Source of the DNA: Candidatus Opimibacter skivensis
GTDB lineage: Bacteria > Bacteroidota > Bacteroidia > Chitinophagales > Saprospiraceae
Reading direction: 5' to 3'
DNA: 64,000 nt
NCBI GenBank assembly: GCA_016721905.1
Contig: JADKHH010000001.1
Location: 496,001-560,000, forward strand
In this document: piece by piece, positions 1 through 9,886 of the stretch
Layout: each line of letters starts with the position of its first letter
Position numbering within the stretch: position 1 is the stretch's first letter
Program-made: the position numbers and the translations under genes
Notes under the pieces: model-generated
What the model was told of the DNA's origin: nothing
The model's input: the letters and a program-made list of their open reading frames with translations, nothing else
The model's database searches: none

Positions 1-683
1 AAATCATTGCCATGGATGAAGCTTTTGTAAAATATTCAACAGTCCAAAACTGGTATCCAGGTGATAAGAATGGAAAAGGCGGCATATACAATTTCGTTAC
101 CAAGAGAGGAATATGTGCCGGATATCGGTCAAAAATCTCCTGGACACAGGTAGAAACCGGTTCCGCCATCACATGGAAGTATCCGAGTTGTATCCTTAAA
201 GGAGATGAATCAGTCGGTGAGTTCTATTCCGTAGCTGTGACAAACAATCGTCAACAGGCTGATACGGGGACGAAAATGATTCACCTGGGAAAAAATACAA
301 AGAGCACCATTATTTCAAAAGGTATATCAGCAGGATATAGTAACAACTCCTACCGTGGATTAGTCAAGATCGGCAAACGCGCTGATGGAGCCCAGAATTT
401 TTCCCAATGTGATTCTTTACTCATGGGCGATAAATGCGGAGCTCATACATTTCCATACCTGGAAGTAGACAATCCCGGTGCCCGCGTAGAACATGAAGCC
501 ACCACCTCGAAGATTGGAGAGGATCAGCTGTTTTATTGCAAGCAACGTGGACTGAGTGAAGAAGATGCGATCAATATGATTGTCAACGGATATTGCAAAG
601 AAGTATTTAAAGAGCTCCCGATGGAATTTGCAGTGGAAGCACAAAAGCTGCTGGCCATTAGTCTTGAAGGGAGTGTAGGATAA
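1..683 (+). CDS. sufB: Fe-S cluster assembly scaffold SufB (5' partial)
   Basis: C-terminal half of SufB; the start lies upstream of the window and about 226 residues are visible. SufB builds Fe-S clusters in the cytoplasmic SufBCD complex with the products of the next two genes, using sulfur passed on by SufS/SufE. Visible family signatures are QCDSLLMGDKCGAHTFPY, EHEATTSKIGEDQLFY and the terminal EAQKLLAISLEGSVG. From family knowledge, the Cys in QCDS matches the sulfur-accepting Cys of E. coli SufB. A 23-bp gap leads into sufC. It is the first visible gene of a six-gene operon. Confidence 0.97.
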   Translation, partial: IIAMDEAFVKYSTVQNWYPGDKNGKGGIYNFVTKRGICAGYRSKISWTQVETGSAITWKYPSCILKGDESVGEFYSVAVTNNRQQADTGTKMIHLGKNTKSTIISKGISAGYSNNSYRGLVKIGKRADGAQNFSQCDSLLMGDKCGAHTFPYLEVDNPGARVEHEATTSKIGEDQLFYCKQRGLSEEDAINMIVNGYCKEVFKELPMEFAVEAQKLLAISLEGSVG

Positions 684-706
684 ATTAGATCATCAACAAA
701 TTATAA

Positions 707-1474
707 ATGAAACCATTAATAAAGATTACGGATCTGCATGTTTCCATTGACGGAAAGCCAATCCTGAATGGGTTGAATCTGACAGTCAACAAAGGCGAAG
801 TACATGCGATCATGGGTCCAAACGGATCAGGCAAAAGCACCCTTGCCAATGTCCTTGCTGGAAGAGAAGAATACACCATAGAATCAGGTACCGTGGAGTA
901 CGAAGGAGAAGATCTTCTTTCCATGGATATTGATAAGCGGGCACTCGCTGGTATCTTCCTTGCATTTCAATATCCGGTTGAAATTCCAGGTGTGAGCAAT
1001 TCAAACTTTCTCAAGAGTATCATCAATGCCAAACGCAAGCATCAGGGACTGCCTGAATTGAACGCCTTGGAGATGCTGAAATTTATCCGTGCTAAGCTTA
1101 ACGCCATTGAAATGGATGAAAGCTTACTGAAAAGATCACTCAATGATGGATTCAGCGGTGGTGAGAAAAAGCGGAATGAAATACTTCAAATGACTCTGCT
1201 GGAACCGAAACTGGCTATTCTTGATGAAACGGATTCAGGACTGGATATAGATGCTCTGCGGATTGTGGCTGAAGGTGTAAATCAATTGCGCTCTCCAGAG
1301 CGCTCCTTTATTGTGGTGACGCATTATCAGCGTCTTCTCAATCACATCATTCCGGATTTTGTCCATGTACTTTCCAATGGGAAAATCCTGGCTACAGGAG
1401 ACCGGACCCTGGCGGAAAAACTGGAAGTGGAAGGATATGACTGGATTAAAGAATCCAATTCAGTTACAGCTTAA
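707..1474 (+). CDS. sufC: Fe-S assembly ATPase SufC
   Basis: ABC-type ATPase of the SufBCD complex; ATP binding and hydrolysis reshape the SufB-SufD core during cluster assembly. At 255 residues it has the usual length. Walker A GPNGSGKST is at residues 37-45, the SufC-specific signature FSGGEKKRNEI near 150, and Walker B LAILDETDSGLD near 170. There is no membrane partner, as expected for this soluble ABC protein. It sits 23 bp after sufB and 15 bp before sufD and is surely cotranscribed with them. Confidence 0.98.
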   Translation: MKPLIKITDLHVSIDGKPILNGLNLTVNKGEVHAIMGPNGSGKSTLANVLAGREEYTIESGTVEYEGEDLLSMDIDKRALAGIFLAFQYPVEIPGVSNSNFLKSIINAKRKHQGLPELNALEMLKFIRAKLNAIEMDESLLKRSLNDGFSGGEKKRNEILQMTLLEPKLAILDETDSGLDIDALRIVAEGVNQLRSPERSFIVVTHYQRLLNHIIPDFVHVLSNGKILATGDRTLAEKLEVEGYDWIKESNSVTA

Positions 1475-1489
1475 TAACATATCATCTCC

Positions 1490-2803
1490 ATGTTAGAACA
1501 GGAAAAGATCATTGAGCATTTGGATGCGGTGTTTCGGGATATGGAATCCCGACTCAACGGACGTGCCGGAAGCCACTTACATACCTTACACAAAGCTTCT
1601 TTTGAAGCCTTAAGAAGCACACATTTCCCTGACCGGAAACATGAAGACTGGAGATACACTCCGGTACAAAGGCTCATTTCCCCAAAGTATAAACTGGCGG
1701 AGAAGAAACAACAATACAATATTGCTGAAATCCCGGAACTTGATGCATTCAAGATCCCTGTGATCAATGGCCATGTGATACTGGATGGCGTTGACGCTGC
1801 ATTAAAATCTGCAGGTGTCATCATTCGACCATTGCAGGAAGCTATGCAAATCTCTTCGCCGGAAAATATTTCCTCAAGATGGCTGCACACGGTCATGAAT
1901 ACATCAAACCAGGCGTTCGAACTGCTTAATTTTGCTTTTCACTCAGGAGGCATCTTAATAGAGATTCCGAAAAATCTATCGCTTTCCAAACCTATTGAAA
2001 TACAGATCATCCATGATGATCCGGAAATTTCGTTTTCCCATCCATTATATTTCATTCACGCTGCGGAAGGAAGTAACGTCACGGTAATTGAGCGATTTGA
2101 AAAAAATAGTACTTCTCCTGACGCAACTGCGAATGGCCTGATCAATGCCCTTACTTTTATCCACCTTGAAAAAAATGCAGGTGTAAAACATATCCGATGG
2201 CAAGATCTGCCTGAAACGCAAAGCCTGGTATATAAACTTGCTGTGGCCCAAAGCAGAGACAGCCGCTTTGAATCGTTTGCGTTTGATTTCGGTGGTGATC
2301 TGATCCGTAACAATATTGATGTTGAACTGGACGAAAGCAATACCTACACATCGCTCCAGGCAGGTTATCTGGCAAAACGAAGGCAGTCTTTTGATCATCA
2401 GACCCGCATCAATCATAAGATGCCCCATTGCGAAAGCCATGAGTTGTATAAAGGAATCATCGACGAACAAGCCTCGGGAGCATTCAATGGCAAAGTATTC
2501 GTTCATCCCGATGCACAGAAAACTAATGCTTATCAGCAAAACGATACACTCGTGCTCTCCTCCAATGCATTGATGAACAGTAAACCTCAGCTTGAAATCT
2601 ATGCTGATGATGTCAAATGCAGTCATGGAGCCACCATCGGACAACTAGATGAGAAATCACTATTCTATCTGAAGGCACGCGGAATTGATCCGCAGACCGC
2701 AAAGCACATACTAAAGGCAGCCTTTCTTGCAGAGGTGCTCGATAATGCACCTGTTGAGCCCCTCAGAAACTATATCCGTTCAAGAATGGCATTAGACGCA
2801 TGA
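1490..2803 (+). CDS. sufD: Fe-S cluster assembly protein SufD
   Basis: SufB paralogue that completes the SufBC2D scaffold and is needed for iron acquisition and cluster assembly. The 437-residue product has the family's beta-helix core. Its C-terminal part holds the conserved ADDVKCSHGATIGQLD block, whose His is a proposed cluster or iron ligand in E. coli SufD, followed by the helical LFYLKARGI tail. Its stop overlaps the sufS start in an ATGA arrangement, which suggests translational coupling. Confidence 0.96.
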   Translation: MLEQEKIIEHLDAVFRDMESRLNGRAGSHLHTLHKASFEALRSTHFPDRKHEDWRYTPVQRLISPKYKLAEKKQQYNIAEIPELDAFKIPVINGHVILDGVDAALKSAGVIIRPLQEAMQISSPENISSRWLHTVMNTSNQAFELLNFAFHSGGILIEIPKNLSLSKPIEIQIIHDDPEISFSHPLYFIHAAEGSNVTVIERFEKNSTSPDATANGLINALTFIHLEKNAGVKHIRWQDLPETQSLVYKLAVAQSRDSRFESFAFDFGGDLIRNNIDVELDESNTYTSLQAGYLAKRRQSFDHQTRINHKMPHCESHELYKGIIDEQASGAFNGKVFVHPDAQKTNAYQQNDTLVLSSNALMNSKPQLEIYADDVKCSHGATIGQLDEKSLFYLKARGIDPQTAKHILKAAFLAEVLDNAPVEPLRNYIRSRMALDA

Positions 2804-4050
2804 CAACTTTGTCCTCCGGGTCGTCTCTACTAATAACTGATGTAACGAACATCAGAAAAGACTTCCCCATCCTCAGCAGAACGATTCATGATAAACCTCT
2901 GGTCTATCTGGACAATGCTGCTTCAAGTCAGAAGCCCGTTCAGGTGCTGGATAGCATGGACCATTATTACAGACATACACATGCCAACGTTCATCGCGGC
3001 GTGCATACCCTTAGCCAGGAAGCTACAGAATTGTTCGAAGCCTCCCGGCGACGCATTGCTGATTTTATTGGTGCTCCTAATGAAGCGGAAGTGATCTTTA
3101 CACGAGGGGCCACTGAATCGATAAACCTGGTTGCCTATACCTTCGGCCTCTCCCAGTTAATGGAAGGCGACGAAATCATGCTCTCAGAAATGGAGCATCA
3201 CAGCAATATCGTTCCATGGCAGATAGTGTGTGCAATGAAGAAAGCCAACATCAAAGTGATACCGATCCTTGATGATGGCACATTGGATATGGAATGGTTT
3301 GAACGTAACCTTAACGCTAAAACAAAACTTGTCGCTGTTACACATGTGAGCAACGCCCTGGGAACCATTAATCCAGTGGAAGAGATCATTCGTTTAGCAC
3401 ATCAGCAAGGTATTCCGGTCATGCTAGATGGTGCCCAGGCAACACCACACATGAGCATCAATGTCAAAAAGCTTGATGTAGATTTTTACGCTTTTTCGAG
3501 CCATAAAATGTATGGACCTACCGGTATGGGCGTCCTCTATGGGAAATCATCATGGCTTAACCTGCTCCCACCATGGCAAGGTGGAGGGGAAATGATCGCG
3601 GAAGTTAAATGGTCAGGTACGACGTACAATAAATTACCTTTCAAATACGAAGCCGGAACACCGGACATTGCCGGTGCCATTGGCCTGGCAGCTGCTTGCG
3701 AATATATCAACCAATTTGACAGGGATGGGATGCTGCAATATGAACAAGCGCTCTTAACGGCATGTACTAAAGCAATGGAAAGTATCCCTGGCGTAAGAAC
3801 AGTCGGTACTGCCCCACATAAAGCCTCAGTCTATTCATTTATCATTGATGGACTGCATCCATATGATATCGGCACGCTTCTCGATCAACAAGGTATTGCC
3901 GTGCGCACCGGTCATCATTGCACACAGCCATTGATGGAGAGATTCTGTATCCCTGGCACGGTGCGGGCTTCCTTCGCAATCTATAATACAATGGAAGAAA
4001 TAGAAAAACTGGTGCAGGCCACCCGAAAAGCTATCCAAATCCTGACCTGA
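2800..4050 (+). CDS. sufS: Cysteine desulfurase SufS
   Basis: PLP-dependent group II cysteine desulfurase that takes sulfur from L-cysteine as an enzyme persulfide and hands it to SufE. The 416-residue length is typical. The PLP lysine is K236 in FSSHKMYGPTG, and the persulfide-forming cysteine is C374 in RTGHHCTQP, a motif shared with SufS and CsdA rather than IscS. The ATG overlaps the sufD stop by 4 bp, and its own TGA shares a base with the next ATG. Its partner SufE is the next gene. Confidence 0.97.
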   Translation: MTTLSSGSSLLITDVTNIRKDFPILSRTIHDKPLVYLDNAASSQKPVQVLDSMDHYYRHTHANVHRGVHTLSQEATELFEASRRRIADFIGAPNEAEVIFTRGATESINLVAYTFGLSQLMEGDEIMLSEMEHHSNIVPWQIVCAMKKANIKVIPILDDGTLDMEWFERNLNAKTKLVAVTHVSNALGTINPVEEIIRLAHQQGIPVMLDGAQATPHMSINVKKLDVDFYAFSSHKMYGPTGMGVLYGKSSWLNLLPPWQGGGEMIAEVKWSGTTYNKLPFKYEAGTPDIAGAIGLAAACEYINQFDRDGMLQYEQALLTACTKAMESIPGVRTVGTAPHKASVYSFIIDGLHPYDIGTLLDQQGIAVRTGHHCTQPLMERFCIPGTVRASFAIYNTMEEIEKLVQATRKAIQILT

Positions 4051-4808
4051 TGCAAACAGCACATTCATCGATTGAACTTGAACAGGAAAAAGTGATTGAG
4101 GAATTTTCTCAATTTACAGACTGGTCTGATAAATATGAATACCTGATTGATCTAGGTAAGGCATTACCTGCCCTGGACGAAAAATACAAAACAGAATTTC
4201 ACCTTGTAAAAGGTTGTCAGTCTAAAGTCTGGTTGCACGCTTTTGTGAAGGAGAACAAGCTTTATTTGGTGGCTGACAGTGATACAGTAATCACCAAAGG
4301 CATCATAGCATTACTGATCAGGGTACTTAATGGTCAGGATATTCTTGATATTGAAAAGGCAGATTTGACATTCATTGAAGCGATCGGTTTGAAATCACAT
4401 TTATCCCCTACCCGATCAAATGGCCTGATCAGCATGATCCAACATATCAAATCGTATGCACGCAATCTTTCCATCACAAGTCAGCCCGAAATAGCTTCAG
4501 ATCCGGCTAGTCAGCAGGCTTTAATGATCCGGCAAATCAAGGAAGTATATGATCCTGAAATTCCGGTTGATATCTGGGAACTAGGATTGATCTATACCCT
4601 TGGAATCGATGAGCATGGCAAAGTGCAAATCACCATGACCCTGACATCACCAGCTTGCCCGGTCGCAGGCAGTCTTCCGCTTGAAGTTCAGGAGAAATTA
4701 ATGCAACTGCCGTTTGTGACGGATGTTGAACTCACGCTGGTATGGAATCCGGCATGGAGTAAAGACAGGATGAGCGATGAAGCAAAGATGGCCCTTGACA
4801 TGTTTTAA
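4050..4808 (+). CDS. SufE-DUF59 (SufT-like) fusion protein
   Basis: Two Fe-S biogenesis modules in one 252-residue chain. Residues 1 to about 145 match SufE, the persulfide acceptor and activator of SufS; the acceptor Cys is C56 in LVKGCQSKVW. Residues from about 155 onward match the DUF59/MIP18-like family (SufT, PaaD), with DPEIPVDIWELGLIY and the conserved Cys of LTSPACPVAG. These are usually separate genes of about 140 and 105 residues. There is no internal stop or frame change, so the fusion is real in this sequence. The start overlaps the sufS stop. Its role as a combined sulfur-transfer and maturation factor is inferred. Confidence 0.93.
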   Translation: MQTAHSSIELEQEKVIEEFSQFTDWSDKYEYLIDLGKALPALDEKYKTEFHLVKGCQSKVWLHAFVKENKLYLVADSDTVITKGIIALLIRVLNGQDILDIEKADLTFIEAIGLKSHLSPTRSNGLISMIQHIKSYARNLSITSQPEIASDPASQQALMIRQIKEVYDPEIPVDIWELGLIYTLGIDEHGKVQITMTLTSPACPVAGSLPLEVQEKLMQLPFVTDVELTLVWNPAWSKDRMSDEAKMALDMF

Positions 4809-4819
4809 ATAAAGAACTA

Positions 4820-5293
4820 ATGAAGATATCAGCACAGGATGAATACGGACTAAGGATTCTTCTTCGGATAGCGAAAGCACATCCGGAAGAAGGATTAAGC
4901 CTGTCACAGATCGGTGAATTGGAAAATATTTCACAGGCCTATGCTGCCAAATTAACAAGATCACTTCGCATGGCGGGATTTATCCAGAGTATGCGGGGTC
5001 AGAAAGGAGGATACATTCTGGCTTTACCGACCAGTGAGATTAAAGTCAACCACGTATTAAAGGCCATGGGGGGAGTAATGTATGACGAAAAATTCTGCGG
5101 CCACCATGCAGGTACTCTCTCTCTTTGCACTAACTCGATTGACTGCTCTTTACGTTCCCTCTGGACGATGCTTCAATGGAATATGGACAAGCTGTTAGAT
5201 CAGGTTAGCCTTGCTGACTTATTGAAATCTGAAGTACAGGTAAATACGAAACTGAGCGTCCTGTCTGAACAGATCATGGGATTAGAATCCTGA
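4820..5293 (+). CDS. Rrf2/IscR-like Fe-S-sensing transcriptional regulator
   Basis: Rrf2-family DNA-binding regulator of 157 residues. The N-terminal winged helix is clear (EYGLRILLRIA, then the recognition region QAYAAKLTRSLRMAGF and the wing RGQKGGYILA). The middle has three cysteines spaced like the cluster ligands of IscR (FC, then C after nine residues, then C after five more). It starts 11 bp after the sufE fusion gene and closes the operon. Feedback control of the suf genes by cluster status is the obvious inference, but no operator can be seen because the operon promoter lies outside the window. Confidence 0.9.
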   Translation: MKISAQDEYGLRILLRIAKAHPEEGLSLSQIGELENISQAYAAKLTRSLRMAGFIQSMRGQKGGYILALPTSEIKVNHVLKAMGGVMYDEKFCGHHAGTLSLCTNSIDCSLRSLWTMLQWNMDKLLDQVSLADLLKSEVQVNTKLSVLSEQIMGLES

Positions 5294-5298
5294 CCGGT

Positions 5299-7590
5299 TC
5301 AATCCGAATCAATCGAACAGGAACCGGAAAGGAAGAGTTGGCTGAAAGGAAAATCATAAATTAAATATTCTCCGGCAATCAGCAGCGGATTCCTTCTTAC
5401 ACGCATATCCTGCAATTTCAGGATCCCCTCATTCTTAAATGCCGCACCACCATTTCCAGCTAATCCGCTGATGATATCCAGATGTATGAATTCAACTTCC
5501 TGGCCAGCACCAATATCAAAAAATCCTTCAATTTGCGACGCAAGTACTACTCTGGGATCACTATTCGAATAAAAAACAAGGTTCTTGTCAATGACCAACC
5601 GTTGAGAGGTTATCGTTATCGTCGAACCGTTAAGTGAGCTATGAAAACGAATGGTGTCACCTGCTGATGCACAATCTATTGCATTTCGTAACGTACCCGG
5701 GCCGATGTCACTCAAATTGGTTACGACCAAATTACACGAATCTGTATCAATAAAATAATTATGAACATCATTCTCCGCGTTGATCAGGGTGACCGGTATA
5801 GTGTCATTAAATACATTAGTGTTAGGGACTAAATCATTGTCATTACTGGTATCAATATCCTTTATTGAAAAATATCCCGCGGGCTGACTTTCACATATAA
5901 CATAGTGTCCGGTAGGAATATTTGTAAAAGCATAACTGCCATCTGCTATGCTAAATTGAGTAGATACCGGAATATTGGAATCCGCAATTCCATTGCCATC
6001 AATATCCGGATATAATAAAACGGTTACGTTCGCGATTCCTTCACCCACGTCTGGGAATTGGTCACTGTCCATATCAACAAACACACTTCCATAGATATTT
6101 CCAGGTAAAGGCGATTCCATAAAATAATTAACGACATCCAGTTCAGAAGGTGTAAGGGAAACCGGGATAATATTGTCGAGCGAATCCATGTTAGCAACGA
6201 TGTCACCATCATCTGTTAAATCTCCGTCATCTGCAGACAACCAACCAGTTGGTTGAACCTGAACAATTACATAATTACCCGGTGTAACAGCGGCCATTGA
6301 ATAATTACCGAGACTCGTTGTAAATACACTCTTCACCGCGACATTGTTGTCTGCGATACCATTCGTATCGACGTCTTTATAAAGCCTTAGATTAACTCCC
6401 GATATGGGAGAATCCGCTATAGATTTTACATTACCTGCGATTTGCGCTGCGCAGCTGTATATTAAGAATGTAATGGAAGCACTATCGGGACATTGCGCGG
6501 TAGGCGGATCAGGATTAATCTCCAGCGTTACAGTCTTAGTGCCTGAAGTATCATAATACACTGTATGTGGTCCGTAGCCTGTTGCTGTTGCCGGCACAGC
6601 GCCTACTCCAAAGTCCCAGGTGTAAATCACATTGGGTAACTCTGATTGGAGTGGCTGGAAAACTCTATTAGTAAAATAACATCCCTGCTCTGAACTTGCA
6701 TTTATCGTTGCATCCGCGAAGGCAAAACAATCTGTTTCTGCAGGCTGGCCATATGGTTGAGTTGAACCTGACCCCGTATACTCCCAATTGTATTGCACCA
6801 CATGCTCAGCAGCAGCAGTTGATCCACTCCCATCAACCAAGGTCATGATGACCCCATCATCTCCACTAAGAAATCCTCCGTTGGCAGGATTTTGTTCAAG
6901 ATCCCAGACGATTGAAGGGCAAAAATTGGTACTGTCCGCGAACGGAGCATCCACATCAAAACAAATCTGAAAAATATTAGTCCACCCCAAGGTATCAATA
7001 TATACTGGGGGTTGACCGTAGTCTATCAATTGGATCGCGCCGTTTACCCAATCAGCAACACCCGGTGATGGAAATCCAAAATAGTTTGTTCCGAATCCGG
7101 GTGGGCTCTGAAGTACAGTTGCTGGATCTGGTGCCACAGGACCATAACCACCTTGGAAATTTGTAAACGTGTCAAACTCTAAAATGGCATCGTCATAGAA
7201 TAACCTGACGTTCATACCAAATAATTGCTGGTCGACTGTGTCTGCCTGAAATTCAACATCAACGCAATATTTTTCAGCCACGCAATCATACTGAGGGTTA
7301 GCAAATCGAACTGTGATATTCGGAATGGACACCATTGGCCTAAGCGATGGCTCAAAGTTTACTACCTCAAGACTTTCTGTGGAAGTTAAAATATTCCCTG
7401 CCTTGATACTACCTGATGGCTTACCACTGGTTGAGCCAGAGAGCATGGTAGAGAAAAATAGGAAAATAAAAATAAAGGAAAAAACAGAAATAGTGAGATG
7501 GAAACTCCCATTACAAAGTCGCACAAAAATGCGCTTTTCAACTGACTTGATAGTTGATTGCGCTAATTCAGGGCAAGGTGTTACGTCCAC
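5299..7590 (-). CDS. Large secreted protein with PKD-like, two SdrD B-like and beta-helix-like regions
   Basis: 763-residue exported protein of unknown function. A hydrophobic stretch near residues 33-50 (HLTISVFSFIFIFLFFST) is the likely signal or anchor; the true start may lie inside the annotated N-terminus. Then come a Cys-containing domain rich in FxGGYGPVAP and WDLEQNPANGG motifs (about 80-250), a PKD-like segment (about 320-375), two SdrD B-like modules (about 385-610, each with DVDTNGIAD- or DIDGNGIAD-type acidic loops), and a C-terminal region opening with VVTNLSDIGPGTLRNAI, typical of parallel beta-helix surface proteins. No type IX sorting domain is visible at the end. It converges on the Rrf2 gene with a 5-bp gap and has a decayed paralogue just upstream. 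Confidence 0.85.
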   Translation of the reverse strand: MDVTPCPELAQSTIKSVEKRIFVRLCNGSFHLTISVFSFIFIFLFFSTMLSGSTSGKPSGSIKAGNILTSTESLEVVNFEPSLRPMVSIPNITVRFANPQYDCVAEKYCVDVEFQADTVDQQLFGMNVRLFYDDAILEFDTFTNFQGGYGPVAPDPATVLQSPPGFGTNYFGFPSPGVADWVNGAIQLIDYGQPPVYIDTLGWTNIFQICFDVDAPFADSTNFCPSIVWDLEQNPANGGFLSGDDGVIMTLVDGSGSTAAAEHVVQYNWEYTGSGSTQPYGQPAETDCFAFADATINASSEQGCYFTNRVFQPLQSELPNVIYTWDFGVGAVPATATGYGPHTVYYDTSGTKTVTLEINPDPPTAQCPDSASITFLIYSCAAQIAGNVKSIADSPISGVNLRLYKDVDTNGIADNNVAVKSVFTTSLGNYSMAAVTPGNYVIVQVQPTGWLSADDGDLTDDGDIVANMDSLDNIIPVSLTPSELDVVNYFMESPLPGNIYGSVFVDMDSDQFPDVGEGIANVTVLLYPDIDGNGIADSNIPVSTQFSIADGSYAFTNIPTGHYVICESQPAGYFSIKDIDTSNDNDLVPNTNVFNDTIPVTLINAENDVHNYFIDTDSCNLVVTNLSDIGPGTLRNAIDCASAGDTIRFHSSLNGSTITITSQRLVIDKNLVFYSNSDPRVVLASQIEGFFDIGAGQEVEFIHLDIISGLAGNGGAAFKNEGILKLQDMRVRRNPLLIAGEYLIYDFPFSQLFLSGSCSIDSD

Positions 7591-8061
7591 TCTTTTGGGT
7601 TTTATGAGGGGGGCTCAAGTATACTTAACCAGCAATGAGATATGCCATTTAAACTTTCCGCATTTGAGGATTAAGTCTACCTACGCTCAAAATTAAGAAA
7701 AGTACTGCATATTTCAGTACAAATTAATGATTATCAGGCACTTTTCAACCAGGATATGCCCACTTATCAGAAGTACCCGTATTAAAAAAGAAAGTCCGAT
7801 TGGTTGTCAACACTTAATATTCTTACATGGCAAGCCAAAATGGTTTAGATAAACTTCTTATAATCAATCATGAATAAATATAAATATTTAATACCCACGC
7901 TATCTGGTATTATCTTTAGTAGAAATTCCAGTCTGTTGAATGGAACTGAAGAAGCTTCAAGAGCAGAAAAAAAATATACATACTGCGGCCTTCAAGGCCC
8001 ATGAAGAGACAGGTTGTTAGGTAAGTATTGAAAATCCTTCTTTGTTCCTGCTCAATACAAT
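7591..8061. other. 471-bp AT-rich non-coding gap
   Basis: Lies between the start of the 763-residue surface protein gene and the 3' end of its decayed paralogue. No gene or RNA is recognised. A small hairpin GGCCTT-C-AAGGCC (7987-7999) followed on the minus strand by a T8 run about 13 nt later could be a weak terminator for the pseudogene. A box TATACTTG on the minus strand (7616-7623) is one base off the TAnnTTTG promoter motif and might serve the 763-residue gene. Confidence 0.5.
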
Positions 8062-9307
8062 TTAAGGAATCTCGACGAAGCAATTTCCGAATGAAGAAAA
8101 ACTACTTCCCGGCCTGTTCCTGATCAGGAATTGTCCGGTTGCCAGATTTGGGTTTTTAAAAACCTTCACATTTATTAACCTCAGCGTACCGTCATTCCTG
8201 AAGGCTGCGCCAAGATTATCTGGAACTACTGTACCACTGGTAATTTCCATATCCTTGAATTCCACAATTGTATTTGATAATATTTCAAACAACCCAGGGA
8301 TGGAGGAAGTTATTTTTACTGGAAGTGGGAGGCTTGATCGGATATAAAGCGTTTTGCTAAAACTAAATTTTGCAGAAGTGATAGCTATGGTTGCTCCACT
8401 CATGTTCGAACCAAAGGTGATCGTATCACCCGAGTAAGCACACTGGCAAGCAGCCCGTAAAGTATTAGTGCCGGCATCGCCAGTACTGGTTACCACCTTA
8501 TTACAGGTACCGCAATCTATGTTGATGCAGGAAACTTCAACAGGCTCTCCAAATGGAGCTGTCCCGTTACCAATGTATTGCCAATTGAATTGGTTTACAT
8601 GCTCAAAAGTGTTGGAAGAACCACTTCCACAACAGTCATCACGACACCGCGATTGACCAGGGGAAACCACCATTCGCTGGATTGGCTTCAAGGTCCCATA
8701 CAACAGGAGGACAGAAAACTGTCTCGCTTCCATTATGATAATCCACAGTAAAGCAAGCCTGAAAGAGTTTGGTCCAACCTGAAGTGGAAATGTAGATAGC
8801 CGGAGCACTGCTGTTTGTTTTTTGAACGGCACCATTCACATAATCAGCGCCATCCGTAAAGTTAAACCATGGAATTCCGGATGTTGAGTAATTAACATTA
8901 GCAGGATTTGGAGCAACTGCTCCATATCCTCCTTGAAAACCTCTAAAGGCAACAAATTCCAAGGATCTTATCATCAAAAAAAACCTCACATTCATTCCAA
9001 ACAACTCCTTATTTGCAATGTCTGATTGAAATTCGACATCGAGACAGTACTCGTAGGTACTGCAAGAAAACTGAGGATTGTTGAACCGGACAGTAAGGTT
9101 GGGATCAACAACAACGGCAGATGCGTCTGCTGTAATTGTAGTCGAGATTTCGGTAGCATGTGATCTTGCTGGAGACATCGCGAAAATCATCCCCAAAAGC
9201 CCCAAAAGCAAGGAATACCTACTTATACTGAATCGTACGAGCGACCAATACGTCACTACAGCGTTAACATGCACCACGTTAAAACGGAGACAAGATGATG
9301 ATATCAT
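8062..9307 (-). pseudogene. Decayed paralogue of the 763-residue surface protein
   Basis: Two overlapping reading frames (9307-8639 and one ending at 8062) together match the first and last domains of the gene at 5299-7590: FNNPQFSCSTYEYCLDVEFQSD and FQGGYGAVAPNPAN in the first, NQFNWQYIGNGT, SGDTITFGSNMSG and GAAFRNDGTLRLINVKV in the second. The PKD-like and SdrD B-like modules are absent. Comparison with the intact copy shows four one-base disruptions: at an A8/T8 run (8976-8983), a compensating change near 8958-8963, a G4/C4 run (8660-8663) and one near 8628-8632. The N-terminus still encodes a signal-like segment (YSLLLGLLGMIFAMSPARSHA). No single protein can be read through. Confidence 0.85.
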
Positions 9308-9886
9308 ATGTGTGCTTTAATAATTTTAAGTAATAGCTTGACGGTGTAAAATCAAGTTATTCTTTAGGTGGTTATGCAAACATCTTTGGGGGGTGGGTTT
9401 AATACAGTAAATAAATCGTGGACTAAAATAACAATTGTTGTGCATATTTCAAGCTAATTCAACAAAATAATTTCAGAACCCACAATTTTTCAAAGGGGTT
9501 TACATTGTACTCAGGAAGTACCAAAATTGTCAATCTGGCTTCCTTCCTGAGTGGTTAATCAAGAATTTGCCTAGCTGGCAAATCCAAATTATTTGATTAC
9601 AGGGTCTTTATGCATATACAATATATGTATATGTAATTATGCCTTTCCATGGAAAAAGCTTTTTGGGATCCAAGGAATGCCCAAGTCCTTAGGAATGGAA
9701 GAGCCGGTGCCCTGCATTATTTTACAAATGAAAACTCAGTTCCTGCTATGGGAATAGAAGTACGGCCTTACTTTAGCCATCCATGTTCTATGGAAACTTA
9801 GGCGCAAAGAGAAAAATTCAGCAAACCGGGCTTTCTGCTATAAATCTATGCCCTGACGTCTGCCATAATTCAAATTGAAAGGAATG
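9308..9886. other. 579-bp AT-rich non-coding gap
   Basis: No gene or RNA is recognised on either strand. It holds an AT-rich inverted repeat CATATAC...GTATATG (9613-9633) of unknown meaning. The 3' side carries the out-of-frame continuation of the endonuclease gene, which ends at 9887. The gap may include relics of the same decay seen in the neighbouring pseudogene. Confidence 0.4.

Noticed and set aside
8639..9307. Independent short secreted protein of 222 residues
   Set aside because: Its end diverges exactly where the paralogue continues, and the missing part is found in another frame downstream.
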